Notes: generated by a model from the sequence alone, not told the origin. A DNA stretch of 64,000 nt from Alistipes sp. (GCA_017463615.1 JAFTOU010000016.1:248001-312000); one strand, 5' to 3'. Numbered from the stretch's first letter, positions 25,139 through 34,714 are shown. Numbers and translations are program-made.

Positions 25139-26044
25139 TCACCCCGTATGCTGCTCCGCGTTTGACCCTATCACAAGCCATACGCCCGTGAAAATCATCA
25201 GCGCAAAGAGCAGTGTATCAAGGTGCAGGCGGTCAAGCCCCATAGCTACGGAGAGCACCACGGCAAGTATCGGCTGAATGTATGTGTATATGCTCGTTAC
25301 CGTCGGCTGCACATAGCGGAGCGAGTAGTTGAGCAGCAGATTGGGCAGATATGTCGGCACTATGAGCACAAACGCCGCGGCAAGCCATAGGTGGTGACCC
25401 TCTAATGCCGTAAGGTCTACCGTTACCACCGAGTGCCACCCTACTGGCAGCATCACCACCGCCGAGATGGTATATATCGCCCGCAGCAGGGTCGTTACGC
25501 GATACTTCGCCACCAACCGCTTGAAAAATACCATGTAGAGTGCCGTCACCACACCGCTGCATACCATCATCACATTACCCCATAGCTCGGAGTGTGTATG
25601 GTCGGCATTTGAGGATGTCAGCACCACCGCCAGCGCACCCGTCAGCCCGAATATCAACCCCACACCTTTGCGTGCCGTAAAGCGCTCCTCGCCCGACACT
25701 ACAGATACAATAAGCACCAGCAGGGGCACAAGCGTGGCTATTATAGAGCCATCTATGGGCGATGTGCGCGATAGTCCAAACATCATCATCCCCTTGCGCA
25801 CCACGCCCATCATCAGCGCCGCTATGGCTATCAATGCCCAGTCGCTCCGCTCTATGCGCTCGCCCCGCTCCCACAGCCTGGGCAGCCACGACAGCGCCGC
25901 CGCCACCACCAACGATGCGCAAACCATCGCCATGGGCGAGATATAACGCCCCAGCAACAGATTGTATAGCGGATAATCACACGCCCAGACAATATTACAC
26001 CCCACCAGCGCAATATGCGCCCTGAACACTCCAACACTACTCAT
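25139..26044 (-). CDS. EamA/DMT-family permease
   Basis: This is a probable inner-membrane exporter of metabolites of the drug/metabolite transporter superfamily. The ATG at 26044 (MSSVGVFRAHIALVG) is preferred; the frame continues 36 codons upstream but that part is polar and not family-like. The 301 residues contain about ten hydrophobic helices arranged as two EamA repeats. Family phrases are FRAHIALVGCNIVWACDYPLYNLLL, GLSRTSPIDGSIIATLVPL near residue 90, and YSLRYVQPTVTSIYTYIQPILAVVLS near 250 (each a single stretch quoted in part). Substrate is unknown. It is convergent with the ompH operon and alone in orientation. Confidence 0.88.
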   Translation of the reverse strand: MSSVGVFRAHIALVGCNIVWACDYPLYNLLLGRYISPMAMVCASLVVAAALSWLPRLWERGERIERSDWALIAIAALMMGVVRKGMMMFGLSRTSPIDGSIIATLVPLLVLIVSVVSGEERFTARKGVGLIFGLTGALAVVLTSSNADHTHSELWGNVMMVCSGVVTALYMVFFKRLVAKYRVTTLLRAIYTISAVVMLPVGWHSVVTVDLTALEGHHLWLAAAFVLIVPTYLPNLLLNYSLRYVQPTVTSIYTYIQPILAVVLSVAMGLDRLHLDTLLFALMIFTGVWLVIGSNAEQHTG

Positions 26045-26224
26045 AACGCTCTTAAAATCTATCAATTTCGTACTGCGTAGCCCTGCACCGCACAACATTC
26101 GCGCACCTCGGAGCAGAAACGGTCTAACTTGGTTAGAGCTTTTCTGCGACAAAGTCCCCCTTTTACAAAGGGGGATTTAGGGGGAATGTCAATATTTTTT
26201 TCTTTTATTAGACTATTTCGTACA

Positions 26225-26336
26225 TTGCAACTTTTGTTCCTCCGTAGGAGGTGTTACGAAAAATAGAGCTGACCGCAAACTTGTTTGCGAAGTCTGTCTC
26301 TATTTTCGTAACAACAGCTTGCTGCAAAAGTTGCAA
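26225..26336. repeat. Nested quasi-palindrome, 112 bp
   Basis: Outer arms TTGCAACTTTTG/CAAAAGTTGCAA, middle arms GTTACGAAAAATAGAG/CTCTATTTTCGTAAC, and apical GCAAAC/GTTTGC form three stacked stems separated by asymmetric loops. The architecture copies that of the nested hairpin family (outer arm, collar, apical stem) but shares no sequence signature with it. Confidence 0.75.
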
Positions 26337-26381
26337 TCAACTTTCAGACCTAAATTGCATAAGTTTTCGTCAAATTCTTGC

Positions 26382-26389
26382 TATCTTTG
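26382..26389 (+). promoter_or_regulatory. -7 box of nhaC
   Basis: TATCTTTG followed by C matches the consensus; transcription should begin near 26396, where one of two candidate ATG codons lies, so the message has a leader of 0-9 bases. Confidence 0.6.
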
Positions 26390-26404
26390 CACAAAATGGA
26401 GAAT

Positions 26405-27679
26405 ATGAACAACTTTCGTGGACTTTTGGCCCTCTCGCCCGTAGCGGTGCTTCTTGTGGTATATCTACTTGGGGCTACTTTGGCGGGGGATTTTTATAAG
26501 GTTTCTATCGCTGTGGCGTTTGTCGTGGCGGCTATATATGGCATAACACTGCTCAAGGGGCACAACCTGCAGGAGAGGATAGGCATCTTCTCGAGCGGGG
26601 CGGCAAATCAGGATATTCTGTATATGATTTGGATATTCTGCCTTGCGGGTATCTTCGCCTCCTCGGCAAAGGCTATGGGTGCGGTAGATGCCACCGTTGC
26701 CCTCACTCTGCGCGCCGTGCCGAGCCACTTCCTGCCTGCGGGCATATTTATCGCCACCTGCTTTATCTCTATGGCTATAGGCACATCTGTCGGCACTATT
26801 GTCGCCCTGACGCCCGTAGTTACCGCTATGGCGCCACAGATTGGATGCGACACGGCGTGGCTTGTGGCTATCGTTGTGGGAGGTGCTTTCTTTGGCGACA
26901 ACCTATCCTTTATCTCCGACACCACCATCGCCGCAACGCAGAGTCAGGGGTGTAAGATGAAGGAGAAGTTCAAGACCAACTTTATCCTCGTGCTCCCTGC
27001 CGCTATCGTTACCCTCTGCCTCTACCTATTCAGCAATCAGGCCACTGACTACGATGTGGTAGCTTCGCTTGCCGAGTGGTACAAGGCCCTGCCCTACCTG
27101 CTTGTAATCATCCTTGCGCTGGTGGGTGTAAATGTGCTTGTGGTGCTTATCATCGGCACGGTGATTACCGACATTATCGGCATTGCCTGCGGAGCTTTTG
27201 AGCCGCTGGCTATCTTCACCTCGGCAGGCGAGGGACTCAACTCTATGTGCGAGCTGATACTTGTCACGCTGCTGGCTGGTGGCGTGATGGCTGTGGTTAA
27301 GCAGCTGGGTGGCTTTGAGTACCTTATTGAGCGACTGACAAAAAATATCCGCTCGCGTCGCGGTGCTGAGGCGGTTATTGCCCTGCTTACGGCGCTGACA
27401 AATATGTGTACGGCGAACAACACCATCGCCATCCTTACCGTGGGTCCTATCGCCCGCGACCTTGCCACAAAGTACGCCATCCCTGCCCGCAAGAGCGCCT
27501 CGCTGATGGATACCGCCTCCTGCTTCGTGCAGGGTTATCTCCCCTATGGCGCACAGCTACTTATGGCGGCAGGTCTGGCGCAGATTAGCCCCGTAGATAT
27601 CATCCCGCACCTCTACTACCCATTCCTTATTGGCGTGATGGTGGTTATATCCATAATCTTACAACTCTCTAAGCGATGA
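26405..27679 (+). CDS. nhaC: Na+/H+ antiporter, NhaC family
   Basis: This inner-membrane antiporter expels sodium in exchange for protons, or a related organic ion. The 424 residues include about eleven hydrophobic helices. NhaC family features are FISMAIGTSVGTIVALTPVV near residue 115, VVGGAFFGDNLSFISDTTIAA near 152 (part quoted), TNMCTANNTIAI near 330, and FVQGYLPYGAQLLMAAG near 377. The start is either the ATG at 26396, where transcription probably begins, or at 26405 (MNNFRGLLALSPV); I use the latter. Its stop overlaps the next start (ATGA), coupling it to a surface nuclease, which is an unexpected partner. Confidence 0.9.
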   Translation: MNNFRGLLALSPVAVLLVVYLLGATLAGDFYKVSIAVAFVVAAIYGITLLKGHNLQERIGIFSSGAANQDILYMIWIFCLAGIFASSAKAMGAVDATVALTLRAVPSHFLPAGIFIATCFISMAIGTSVGTIVALTPVVTAMAPQIGCDTAWLVAIVVGGAFFGDNLSFISDTTIAATQSQGCKMKEKFKTNFILVLPAAIVTLCLYLFSNQATDYDVVASLAEWYKALPYLLVIILALVGVNVLVVLIIGTVITDIIGIACGAFEPLAIFTSAGEGLNSMCELILVTLLAGGVMAVVKQLGGFEYLIERLTKNIRSRRGAEAVIALLTALTNMCTANNTIAILTVGPIARDLATKYAIPARKSASLMDTASCFVQGYLPYGAQLLMAAGLAQISPVDIIPHLYYPFLIGVMVVISIILQLSKR

Positions 27680-29841
27680 AGATAATAGCAGCACTGATAC
27701 TCTTGATTGCAGCCATATCCTGCAACAAGGAGTCGGGCGAGCAGAACGACAACGCGCTCTACTCGCAGATAAATATCACCCTTACAACCGATAGCCGCAT
27801 AGCCTTTGAGCAGAACCGCTACCACTGGCAGGGTGGCGAGAGTCTGGGCGTCTACATCGCCTCGCAGAGCCCTACGACCAACGCCGTTGCGACCATAGAG
27901 GTGCGCGACGGACTTGGCTACTGCACCATGCAGACCGAGCCATACAGCGCGGGCGATATCCTCTACGCCTACACGCCCCACAGTACCGCCAGCCGCAATG
28001 CCGAGCAGGTGGTACTCACAATACCTTCCGAGCAGAGCGTCGCCACTGCGGGCGAGTTCCCTGCCGATGCAATGCCGATGGTTAGCGACCCATACACTCT
28101 TACCGAGTCTGAGGATATAAGCCTTATGATGCGACCCGTAGGCTCTATTCTCTGCTACAACATCTACGCCACTGCGGACTACAGCGGCGAGAAGGTACTC
28201 TCCGTCCGCTATGCCACCTCTACACCTATCGCGGGCAGCGTGGAGCACAACATCACCGACAGCGCGCTCAATTTAGATGCTATGGGCGAGTATGCCGTCA
28301 GCACCACCCTCGCATCATCATACGCCGTACCTGCAACGCTGTCTGCTGCAACGCCGGTATATATGGTCGTAGCGCCAGGAGAGTACACAGGCACGCTGAC
28401 CATAACCACCGACGCTGCGATATACACCTACAACCACAGCCAGACTGCCATTCGCAACAACTACTACGACATAAACATAGACCTCAGCCGTGCCACACAT
28501 CGCAAGTCGCTGACAGGTAGCGAGCCGATAACCGCGACGCTGACCTACGCCGAGTGCAAGGATGTCATCGCGGGCTACAAGGCTCCAAATACATACACCA
28601 ACAGCCACGGGCAGTGGACCATCTGCGCCTACAACTACAACAACGAGGCGATACAGATAAATAGCGGCAAGGTCGCCTACATCGGCACGCCTACATTTGC
28701 GGGTAAGATCACCTCCATAAGCCTCACCCTCGTAGAGTCCTACTCCAACAACCTCTACATCTGCACCGAGGCGGGCACGACAAGTGCCTCAGGGGTGGCA
28801 AAAACAATCTCCGTAAGTGGCAAGAGCGTAACGGCAGACCTGAGCGAGCTAAACCTCAGCAGCCTATATATCCGCTCGGCAGCCTGCATGCGTATCTCGG
28901 CAGTGACTATAGTCTACGGCGGCAGCGGCGGCACAGTGCTCCCCGACCCCGACCCAGAGCCGACACCTACGCCTGAGCCAGAGCCAACGCCCGACCCAGA
29001 GCCATCTACGGCGAAATATGTATGGGCGGAGCTACCAGTGATTGCAGATAGCGACAACAACGGCATAGACGACAGCGACAGCAGCCTATACTATGCCCAC
29101 CACCTCTGCGCGGGAGGCGAGAAGAATGCCCAGAGCAACGGCACAGCGCGCAACTACACCGTATGCTACAGCAGCAAGCACCACTGCCCACTATGGGTGG
29201 CAGCGCCGCGCCACGCGATGTACGAGAAGAAGAACACCGACCGCACAGATGCCTACGGCGTAGACCCGAAGATACCGTCATCCATACAGTACAACAGCAA
29301 GAGCACCGGCGGTGGCTGCAACAAGGGACATATGCTCGGCAGCGCAGAGCGCCTATGCTCGGCGGCAACAAACCGACAGGTATTCTACTATACCAACATC
29401 GCCCCACAGTACTCCAGCACATTCAACACTGGCGGTGGCGCGTGGAATAACCTTGAGGACCATATAGACGGACTCGTATGCGCCGATACACTCTATGTTG
29501 TCGTGGGCTGCTACTTCGACTCCTTCTCCCGCAATGGAGCATCCGCAACGCCAAAGACAATATCCTTCGGCGGTCGCGACGATGTGAGCTGCCCAACAAT
29601 GTTCTACTACGCCCTGCTCCGCACAAAGAGCGGCAGCAGCGGCAAGAGAGTGCAGGAGTGCACAGCCGCAGAGCTCCAGTGCGCCGCATTTACAATCTGC
29701 CACACAATGGCAAAGGGACACGAGCCCCAGGCCGCCGATATGATGTCCATATCCGAACTGGAGGCCCTCACCGGCATCAAATACTTCCAAAATGTCCCTA
29801 ACGCCCCTAAAACCACCTACTCCGCCTCCGACTGGCTGTAG
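27676..29841 (+). CDS. Surface lipoprotein with fimbrillin-like N-terminus and DNA/RNA non-specific endonuclease domain
   Basis: The 721-residue precursor has a lipobox (LIAAISC, Cys 16) followed by CNKESGEQ, suiting surface export. Residues about 25-280 have the beta-rich, Thr/Ser-rich layout of fimbrillin/Mfa-like proteins (WQGGESLGVYIAS; LLMRPVGSILCYNIYA-like text). Residues about 285-415 form a second beta domain, then comes a Pro-Asp-Pro-Glu linker (residues about 418-440). The rest is an endonuclease NUC domain with GCNKGHMLGSAERLC, FYYTNIAPQYSSTFNTG and WNNLEDHI. In the family the catalytic motif is DRGH; here it reads NKGH, keeping the general-base histidine. It overlaps nhaC by four bases. 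It probably degrades extracellular nucleic acid. Confidence 0.85.
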   Translation: MKIIAALILLIAAISCNKESGEQNDNALYSQINITLTTDSRIAFEQNRYHWQGGESLGVYIASQSPTTNAVATIEVRDGLGYCTMQTEPYSAGDILYAYTPHSTASRNAEQVVLTIPSEQSVATAGEFPADAMPMVSDPYTLTESEDISLMMRPVGSILCYNIYATADYSGEKVLSVRYATSTPIAGSVEHNITDSALNLDAMGEYAVSTTLASSYAVPATLSAATPVYMVVAPGEYTGTLTITTDAAIYTYNHSQTAIRNNYYDINIDLSRATHRKSLTGSEPITATLTYAECKDVIAGYKAPNTYTNSHGQWTICAYNYNNEAIQINSGKVAYIGTPTFAGKITSISLTLVESYSNNLYICTEAGTTSASGVAKTISVSGKSVTADLSELNLSSLYIRSAACMRISAVTIVYGGSGGTVLPDPDPEPTPTPEPEPTPDPEPSTAKYVWAELPVIADSDNNGIDDSDSSLYYAHHLCAGGEKNAQSNGTARNYTVCYSSKHHCPLWVAAPRHAMYEKKNTDRTDAYGVDPKIPSSIQYNSKSTGGGCNKGHMLGSAERLCSAATNRQVFYYTNIAPQYSSTFNTGGGAWNNLEDHIDGLVCADTLYVVVGCYFDSFSRNGASATPKTISFGGRDDVSCPTMFYYALLRTKSGSSGKRVQECTAAELQCAAFTICHTMAKGHEPQAADMMSISELEALTGIKYFQNVPNAPKTTYSASDWL

Positions 29842-29867
29842 GTCGGCTACGCAGAAAGCGTGTACCG

Positions 29868-29889
29868 CGCCTTTTTGCAAAAAGGCGCC
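29868..29889. terminator. Palindrome after the nuclease gene
   Basis: GCGCCTTTTTG and CAAAAAGGCGC form a perfect 22-bp palindrome 27 bases after the stop codon. It may act as a weak terminator, but no T run follows on the plus strand. Confidence 0.45.
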
Positions 29890-29965
29890 CCAAAAACTCT
29901 TGGAGAAACTTCGTTTCTCTTCCATTCGCAGCGGATTTAGGATAACTCACAGAGTTATTGAAACA

Positions 29966-30018
29966 AAAAATATCACTCTTTAGGTTTCAAGCGAGCTTGA
30001 CCTTTGAGTGATATTTTT
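29966..30018. terminator. AT-rich long hairpin
   Basis: AAAAATATCACTC pairs with GAGTGATATTTTT; inside, AGGT/ACCT flank CAAGCGAGCTTG. The general plan is that of the hairpin at 17303-17359, where the apex is CAAGCTCGCTTG. A run of T follows the right arm, as in an intrinsic terminator. Confidence 0.65.
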
Positions 30019-30086
30019 CATTTCACTGCCTACGGCAGTAGTCCCAAATCCGAATAGAAGCAGAATCTCTCCCTCCTTGTACACCC

Positions 30087-30216
30087 AATTTGGCGTCAGA
30101 AGGCGGTAGATACAACGCTCGGCAAAAATACCCGCGATGGGCTGTACTAAAACGTACTGCCCATTGCGGGTACTTTTTGTTAGCGGAAGTAGGTATCCGC
30201 CTTATCACGCCAAATT
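30087..30216. repeat. Nested hairpin element, copy C
   Basis: Outer arms AATTTGGCGT/ACGCCAAATT, second stem AGGCGG/CCGCCT, collar CGCTCGGCAAAAA/TTTTTGTTAGCG, apical stem CCCGCGATGGGC/GCCCATTGCGGG with GTAC-TAAAAC-GTAC. The right end overlaps the TAA of the minus-strand lipoprotein gene (30215-30217), so the element begins where that gene ends. Confidence 0.87.
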
Positions 30217-33200
30217 AAGGGACGTAATTGAAGTAAGCATTATCCTTCAGATAAACCTCCTTAGACTGCGAACCTCCATAGACATACTCGGAGAAGTTCT
30301 GCTCGTTGAGGACTACGCCATTTACAGAGCCACCGACTGCAGCTGCCTCAAGAACCAGAGCGTGCTCAAGGGTACAAGCTGTACCGATTGAAGATGCGTG
30401 CTGGGTACCGAGGATTGCACCGATAGTAGACTCTGGGTGGGTAGACTGGCTACTTACAGCACCACCGTTAATATCTGCCTTAAGCTCGCCGTAGATCATT
30501 GAGCCGCAGACACCACCTACGTGTGCAATAACAGTCTCTGGGTTATCAGTAAGGAATGATACTGTACCTACATTTGAGCTACCATTGAGGTAGAATACAT
30601 AGTCTGCAGTGTAGCGGTTAGACGCCATCTTACCCATAACACCACCGAGGAATGCCTCAGCAGAAGCCTTGTTACACTTAAGGGTTACATTACCCATATT
30701 TGAACAAGAGTTGTAGTGTGGGTTATAAGCGTTTGCACCAGCACTTGCAACAGAACCACCTACGCAGATACCGCAGTTGTCGGCATAGCGCATAGAGCCC
30801 TCCTCAAGCTGAGTTGCAGAGGTATCGCACTCTACATAGATATCACCAGAGTTGATGAGGAAGGTATTCTCGCAACCTACAGCGATATTACACTGAGTGA
30901 AGCAGAGCAGACCACCTACGCAGAAGTAATCAATAGCATTTGTTGTACCAGCAATCTCAGATGCCCAGCTATCCTTATAGGTATACTCACCAGTGATGAA
31001 TGGGTCGTAGTGGATTGCGTATACATTGATATCGCCCTCGTTAGTCAGACGGGTGAGGTTTGCCCACTGTGTACGACCTACACCACCAGAGAGCGCAAAG
31101 GTGTGAACAGTAACAGGCGCACCAGCAGCACCAACGGTAAGGTTTCCGTAGTTAGTACAGTTGTTGATGTTACCAAACAGGTTGGTGATGTTGGTATCAA
31201 CACGGTTTGTAGCGTAACCAGCGATAGCACCGATGTAGAATGTACCGAAGTGACGGTTTACATTGCTCTCCATAACAATCTCACCATAGTTGTTACAGCC
31301 AGTAACCTCATAACCTGCAGCACGACCGATGAAACCACCAACGGTAGTATAGCGGTAGTAAGCGTGGGATACCTGTGACTCTGTACCGAGTGGAACATTA
31401 CCCTGAGTGATGTTGTAGAGGCGGATAGTACCGTAGTTCTTACAGCCAGCCATACGAGATGGAGCGTCAAGGTCTGAGTTAGCACCTGAAGCCTGACCTA
31501 CGAATGCACCGATGTAGATATTATCGTTACTGTGCTCGCCAGTGATGTTAATCTGACCGTAGCTTGTACAGTTCTCAATATTACCAGTAGCCTCGTGGAG
31601 CTTAGCGTCCTCAGTTACAACACCAGAGTTTACGAGGTATGCCCAAGACTGAGCCTCGCCAGTGTACTCCGAGAGGGTTACATTGAGGCGGCAGCTCTCG
31701 TCCAATACCACATTGGTAATGGTGTTGCCATAGAGCAGGTTGCGGAACAGTGAGCGGTTAGGGGTATTGATAACCAAGTTCTTGATAGGTACACCACCAC
31801 CGTTGAAGTTCTCGTTCAGCTTAACATCTGGCCAAGTCTCCATGTTGATGCCACCCATATCAATAGCGCCACCGTTAGCCTCGGTTGCTACGAAGCCGTA
31901 GTCACCATCAAGGTTACGATACTTAGCCATCTCCTCGCCGCTCTTACCTGCTGCCAGGTCAGATACGAACTGCAGGAATGTTGCACCAGAGTCGATACCT
32001 GTAGTAACTACATCTGGAGCAAGGGTCTTGGTGCAGTCGTCAAGGCATACAAGGTGCTTGGTAACATTACCTACAACATAGTCAGCAGCTGGAAGCTCTA
32101 CAGTGTAGTAGTAAGCACCTGCATAGATCTCGGCAGTGATAGTGCGCTGCTCTGCGCCCCAAACGCCCATATATACATTAGCTGCATCGTACTCGTTGTC
32201 CGGAATGATAATAGCCTTATCTGCTACAGCCTCCAGAGCTGAGAGTGGGTTGAGCTCGCCAGCATCCTGACGGCTATAGAGGTTCACGGTGTGCGAGCCT
32301 GCGATATTCTCGCCGCGGAGGATAACCTTAGAGATCTTGTCGTTCATCTTGGTCTTAGAGTAGATACCCAGCTGGAGAACTGAAGACATAATCTTCATAT
32401 CGCATCGCATCATACGGGTTGTACGATAGGTCTGCTCGTTGGTCATAATCAGCGGAGTGCTATCCAGTACCAGAGCATCGTCAGTAAGACGCTGTGCAGT
32501 TGGAACTGAGAGGGTGATATCGCCAGCAGCTGCATCGTTAGATGCGTCGTATGGGCTGTATACATATACTGCCTTACCTGTATCGCCGGTGTTAGGGTTT
32601 GTACCTACGAACTGGTTGTTACCAGCGGTAGTTGCGCGGAGGTTGTTTGTAGAACCTGCGTATACACCCATAACTGCGTTGTTAGAGTAGTAGAGGTCAC
32701 CACCAGTGTAGTACTGCTGTGCACCGAAGTCGTTTACGATAGAGAGCAGCTTGTAACCATCTGAAGAGTCTACAACCTGACCGCAACCTGCAAAGCGGAA
32801 CTGTGCAGTGTTACGCAGGTAGTTAGTACCGTTGTGGTCTACCTTGTTCATACGCTGGTAGTTGGTTGAGTTACAAGGACCTGCAGTAAGGTTAGAAACC
32901 AGACGCAGACGCAGGAAGTAGTAACCATCCTCCATAGCATCAGGGAAGTTGATAATCACCTTATCAGGGTCGGTTGTGATAACAGTAGAACCCTTAGCGC
33001 CCTTGAAGGTATCAGAGTAGGTGATAGAGCCTGACCAGTAACCTGCAGGAGATGATGCATTACCGATTGGAATACCTGAAGCTGACTTACCAACATCAAC
33101 ATCATTTGGAACATCTACAGTTACAAGGTTCCACTGAGTCCAGTCAAGTGAGTCATAGAAGGCATCCTTCTCAACATCGTCAATCATAATAAGTGGACGA

Positions 33201-34714
33201 CCGCCGAGTTTATACTCATCTGCAGTACACTGTGCCCACTCAAAGATGTGGTACTTACCACCTGCGTCGTTAGCGTGGAACGCAAACTGACAAGCGATGT
33301 TGGTATTTGCAGCAGCGTTGTGAACTGGAAGAGTCCAAATCCAGTAGTCTCCCTCGTACATACCTACAGCACGAGGTGCAGAAGATGCAATGCTCAGACC
33401 GTCGTTACCTGCACGCTCCTTAACGATAGATGCCTCAGTACCCATGATGAACTGAACATTTGCAGAGGTAGTAAGAGCGGTAGAGAACTCTACTGGCTCC
33501 TCCTTCTCGTAAGCGCCAGACTCCTCAGAGAGAACAACACCGAATGCTGCCCAGTTGTCACCCTTAGTCTCGCCCTGCTTCAGGTCGTTGAACTTGAAGT
33601 TTACTGGCAGACCGATGATATCTGAACCCAGCTCAATGAGTGGGAAGATGTTGTCAGATGGGTCGTACTCAGAGAAGAAGATATCGTCGATACGATAAAC
33701 ATCGTCCGAAGTATTCTCAAAGCGGAAGTAGAGAATCTTGCTCACATTTGGAGCGATAGAGAAGTCAAATGTGTTGAGCGACCAGTCATTTGTTGGGTGA
33801 GTAGTGTGGGTATAGTCCATCTCAGCCCAGTTAGCGTTGTCGTGAGAGATATAGAGCTTGAACTTGCTCTTATCAAACTTGCCATCGCTATTCTTAGCAC
33901 CAAATGAGAGGTAGAAGTCGGTCTTGTCCTGGTTGTTGAAGTTGCGGATGTCAAAGTGACCAGCACCATCAATCATAATGTTTGCACCACCAGAAGCGGT
34001 GAGGTCAAACAGCACATCGTTATAGCCCTTAGAAGGCTCGTCAACAGATGCGTAGACATTGTCAGAACCAGCATAAGCGTAAGCGTAGAGGTCACCAGCA
34101 GTAGCTACACCGTTGTAAGACTTGCTACCATCAGCATTTGCGAAGGTGTAGAACTTAACAGCAGTGTTCTCCTTAACCATATCGCCACCGAAGTTATCCT
34201 GAACGAATACCAGACGGCTCTCGTTTACATTGGTCTTAGGACCACGCTGACGAACACGAACAGTGTACTTAGTCTCCATAGTCTTGAATACTACAGTAGC
34301 AGTACGGTCCTCACCAGAGTTCTCGCCCATAGTGAGGTATACATTGGTTACCGCAGTAGCTGGCTGAGGGCCACCCAGAGGAGATACCTCAAGCCAAGGC
34401 TCAATAGGAGTAGACTCGCCAGTCTCAGGGTCTACGATAGCAGTCTGATCGTACTCCACAGAGACAGTCCAGTATACGCTGGAATTAACCTCAAGGTAAG
34501 GCACAGTACCTGTAGTACCTACACCGAGCTTATTGAGCACCAACTCCTCAGACTGGTTGGTTGAGTCCCACTCAGCCTCGCCTGTAGAGAAGTCAATATC
34601 AAACGGCACGAATACAGATTCGTCGCGCGTATCGTCGATAGTACAAGCCGCAAAGGCAAACATTGCCACTGCAAGCATCGCTACCACATTGAAAAGTTTT
34701 CTTAAAGTTTTCAT
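30215..34714 (-). CDS. Large surface lipoprotein (1499 residues) with BACON-like domain and repetitive C-terminus
   Basis: No enzymatic family is recognised. The precursor has a lipobox (FAFAAC, Cys 24) followed by acidic residues (TIDDTRDE), as expected for surface export. Residues about 45-160 look like a BACON domain (VNSSVYWTVSVE, WLEVSP, RTATVVFKTMETKYTVRVRQRG). Residues 165-350 form a jelly-roll-like domain (KFKLYISHDNANWAEMDY). After a long beta-rich middle, residues about 1050-1450 carry repeats of the form CxNYGxI (NCTSYGQINITG, GCKNYGTIRL, GCNNYGEIVM, NCTNYGNLTV, SCSNMGNVTL), each followed by a glycine-rich GGFIGRA-like turn, as in GLUG-type beta-solenoids. It is the last gene of the SusC/SusD locus and probably binds the imported substrate. 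Confidence 0.85.
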   Translation of the reverse strand: MKTLRKLFNVVAMLAVAMFAFAACTIDDTRDESVFVPFDIDFSTGEAEWDSTNQSEELVLNKLGVGTTGTVPYLEVNSSVYWTVSVEYDQTAIVDPETGESTPIEPWLEVSPLGGPQPATAVTNVYLTMGENSGEDRTATVVFKTMETKYTVRVRQRGPKTNVNESRLVFVQDNFGGDMVKENTAVKFYTFANADGSKSYNGVATAGDLYAYAYAGSDNVYASVDEPSKGYNDVLFDLTASGGANIMIDGAGHFDIRNFNNQDKTDFYLSFGAKNSDGKFDKSKFKLYISHDNANWAEMDYTHTTHPTNDWSLNTFDFSIAPNVSKILYFRFENTSDDVYRIDDIFFSEYDPSDNIFPLIELGSDIIGLPVNFKFNDLKQGETKGDNWAAFGVVLSEESGAYEKEEPVEFSTALTTSANVQFIMGTEASIVKERAGNDGLSIASSAPRAVGMYEGDYWIWTLPVHNAAANTNIACQFAFHANDAGGKYHIFEWAQCTADEYKLGGRPLIMIDDVEKDAFYDSLDWTQWNLVTVDVPNDVDVGKSASGIPIGNASSPAGYWSGSITYSDTFKGAKGSTVITTDPDKVIINFPDAMEDGYYFLRLRLVSNLTAGPCNSTNYQRMNKVDHNGTNYLRNTAQFRFAGCGQVVDSSDGYKLLSIVNDFGAQQYYTGGDLYYSNNAVMGVYAGSTNNLRATTAGNNQFVGTNPNTGDTGKAVYVYSPYDASNDAAAGDITLSVPTAQRLTDDALVLDSTPLIMTNEQTYRTTRMMRCDMKIMSSVLQLGIYSKTKMNDKISKVILRGENIAGSHTVNLYSRQDAGELNPLSALEAVADKAIIIPDNEYDAANVYMGVWGAEQRTITAEIYAGAYYYTVELPAADYVVGNVTKHLVCLDDCTKTLAPDVVTTGIDSGATFLQFVSDLAAGKSGEEMAKYRNLDGDYGFVATEANGGAIDMGGINMETWPDVKLNENFNGGGVPIKNLVINTPNRSLFRNLLYGNTITNVVLDESCRLNVTLSEYTGEAQSWAYLVNSGVVTEDAKLHEATGNIENCTSYGQINITGEHSNDNIYIGAFVGQASGANSDLDAPSRMAGCKNYGTIRLYNITQGNVPLGTESQVSHAYYRYTTVGGFIGRAAGYEVTGCNNYGEIVMESNVNRHFGTFYIGAIAGYATNRVDTNITNLFGNINNCTNYGNLTVGAAGAPVTVHTFALSGGVGRTQWANLTRLTNEGDINVYAIHYDPFITGEYTYKDSWASEIAGTTNAIDYFCVGGLLCFTQCNIAVGCENTFLINSGDIYVECDTSATQLEEGSMRYADNCGICVGGSVASAGANAYNPHYNSCSNMGNVTLKCNKASAEAFLGGVMGKMASNRYTADYVFYLNGSSNVGTVSFLTDNPETVIAHVGGVCGSMIYGELKADINGGAVSSQSTHPESTIGAILGTQHASSIGTACTLEHALVLEAAAVGGSVNGVVLNEQNFSEYVYGGSQSKEVYLKDNAYFNYVP

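Larger units (their letters stand above)
26045..26404. other. 360-bp divergent intergenic region with two hairpins and the nhaC promoter
   Basis: The region holds a TCCCCCTTT/AAAGGGGGA hairpin at 26155-26175 followed by an extra TTTAGGGGGA, a nested quasi-palindrome (26225-26336), and the nhaC -7 box (26382-26389). No open frame with protein character is seen. The CCCCCTTT hairpin looks like a short dispersed palindrome, but only one copy is in this window. Confidence 0.65.
29842..30214. other. 373-bp convergent intergenic region
   Basis: The gap between the surface nuclease and the 1499-residue lipoprotein contains a loop-less palindrome GCGCCTTTTTG/CAAAAAGGCGC at 29868-29889, an AT-rich long hairpin at 29966-30018, and nested hairpin copy C at 30087-30216. 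No gene is seen. Confidence 0.7.
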
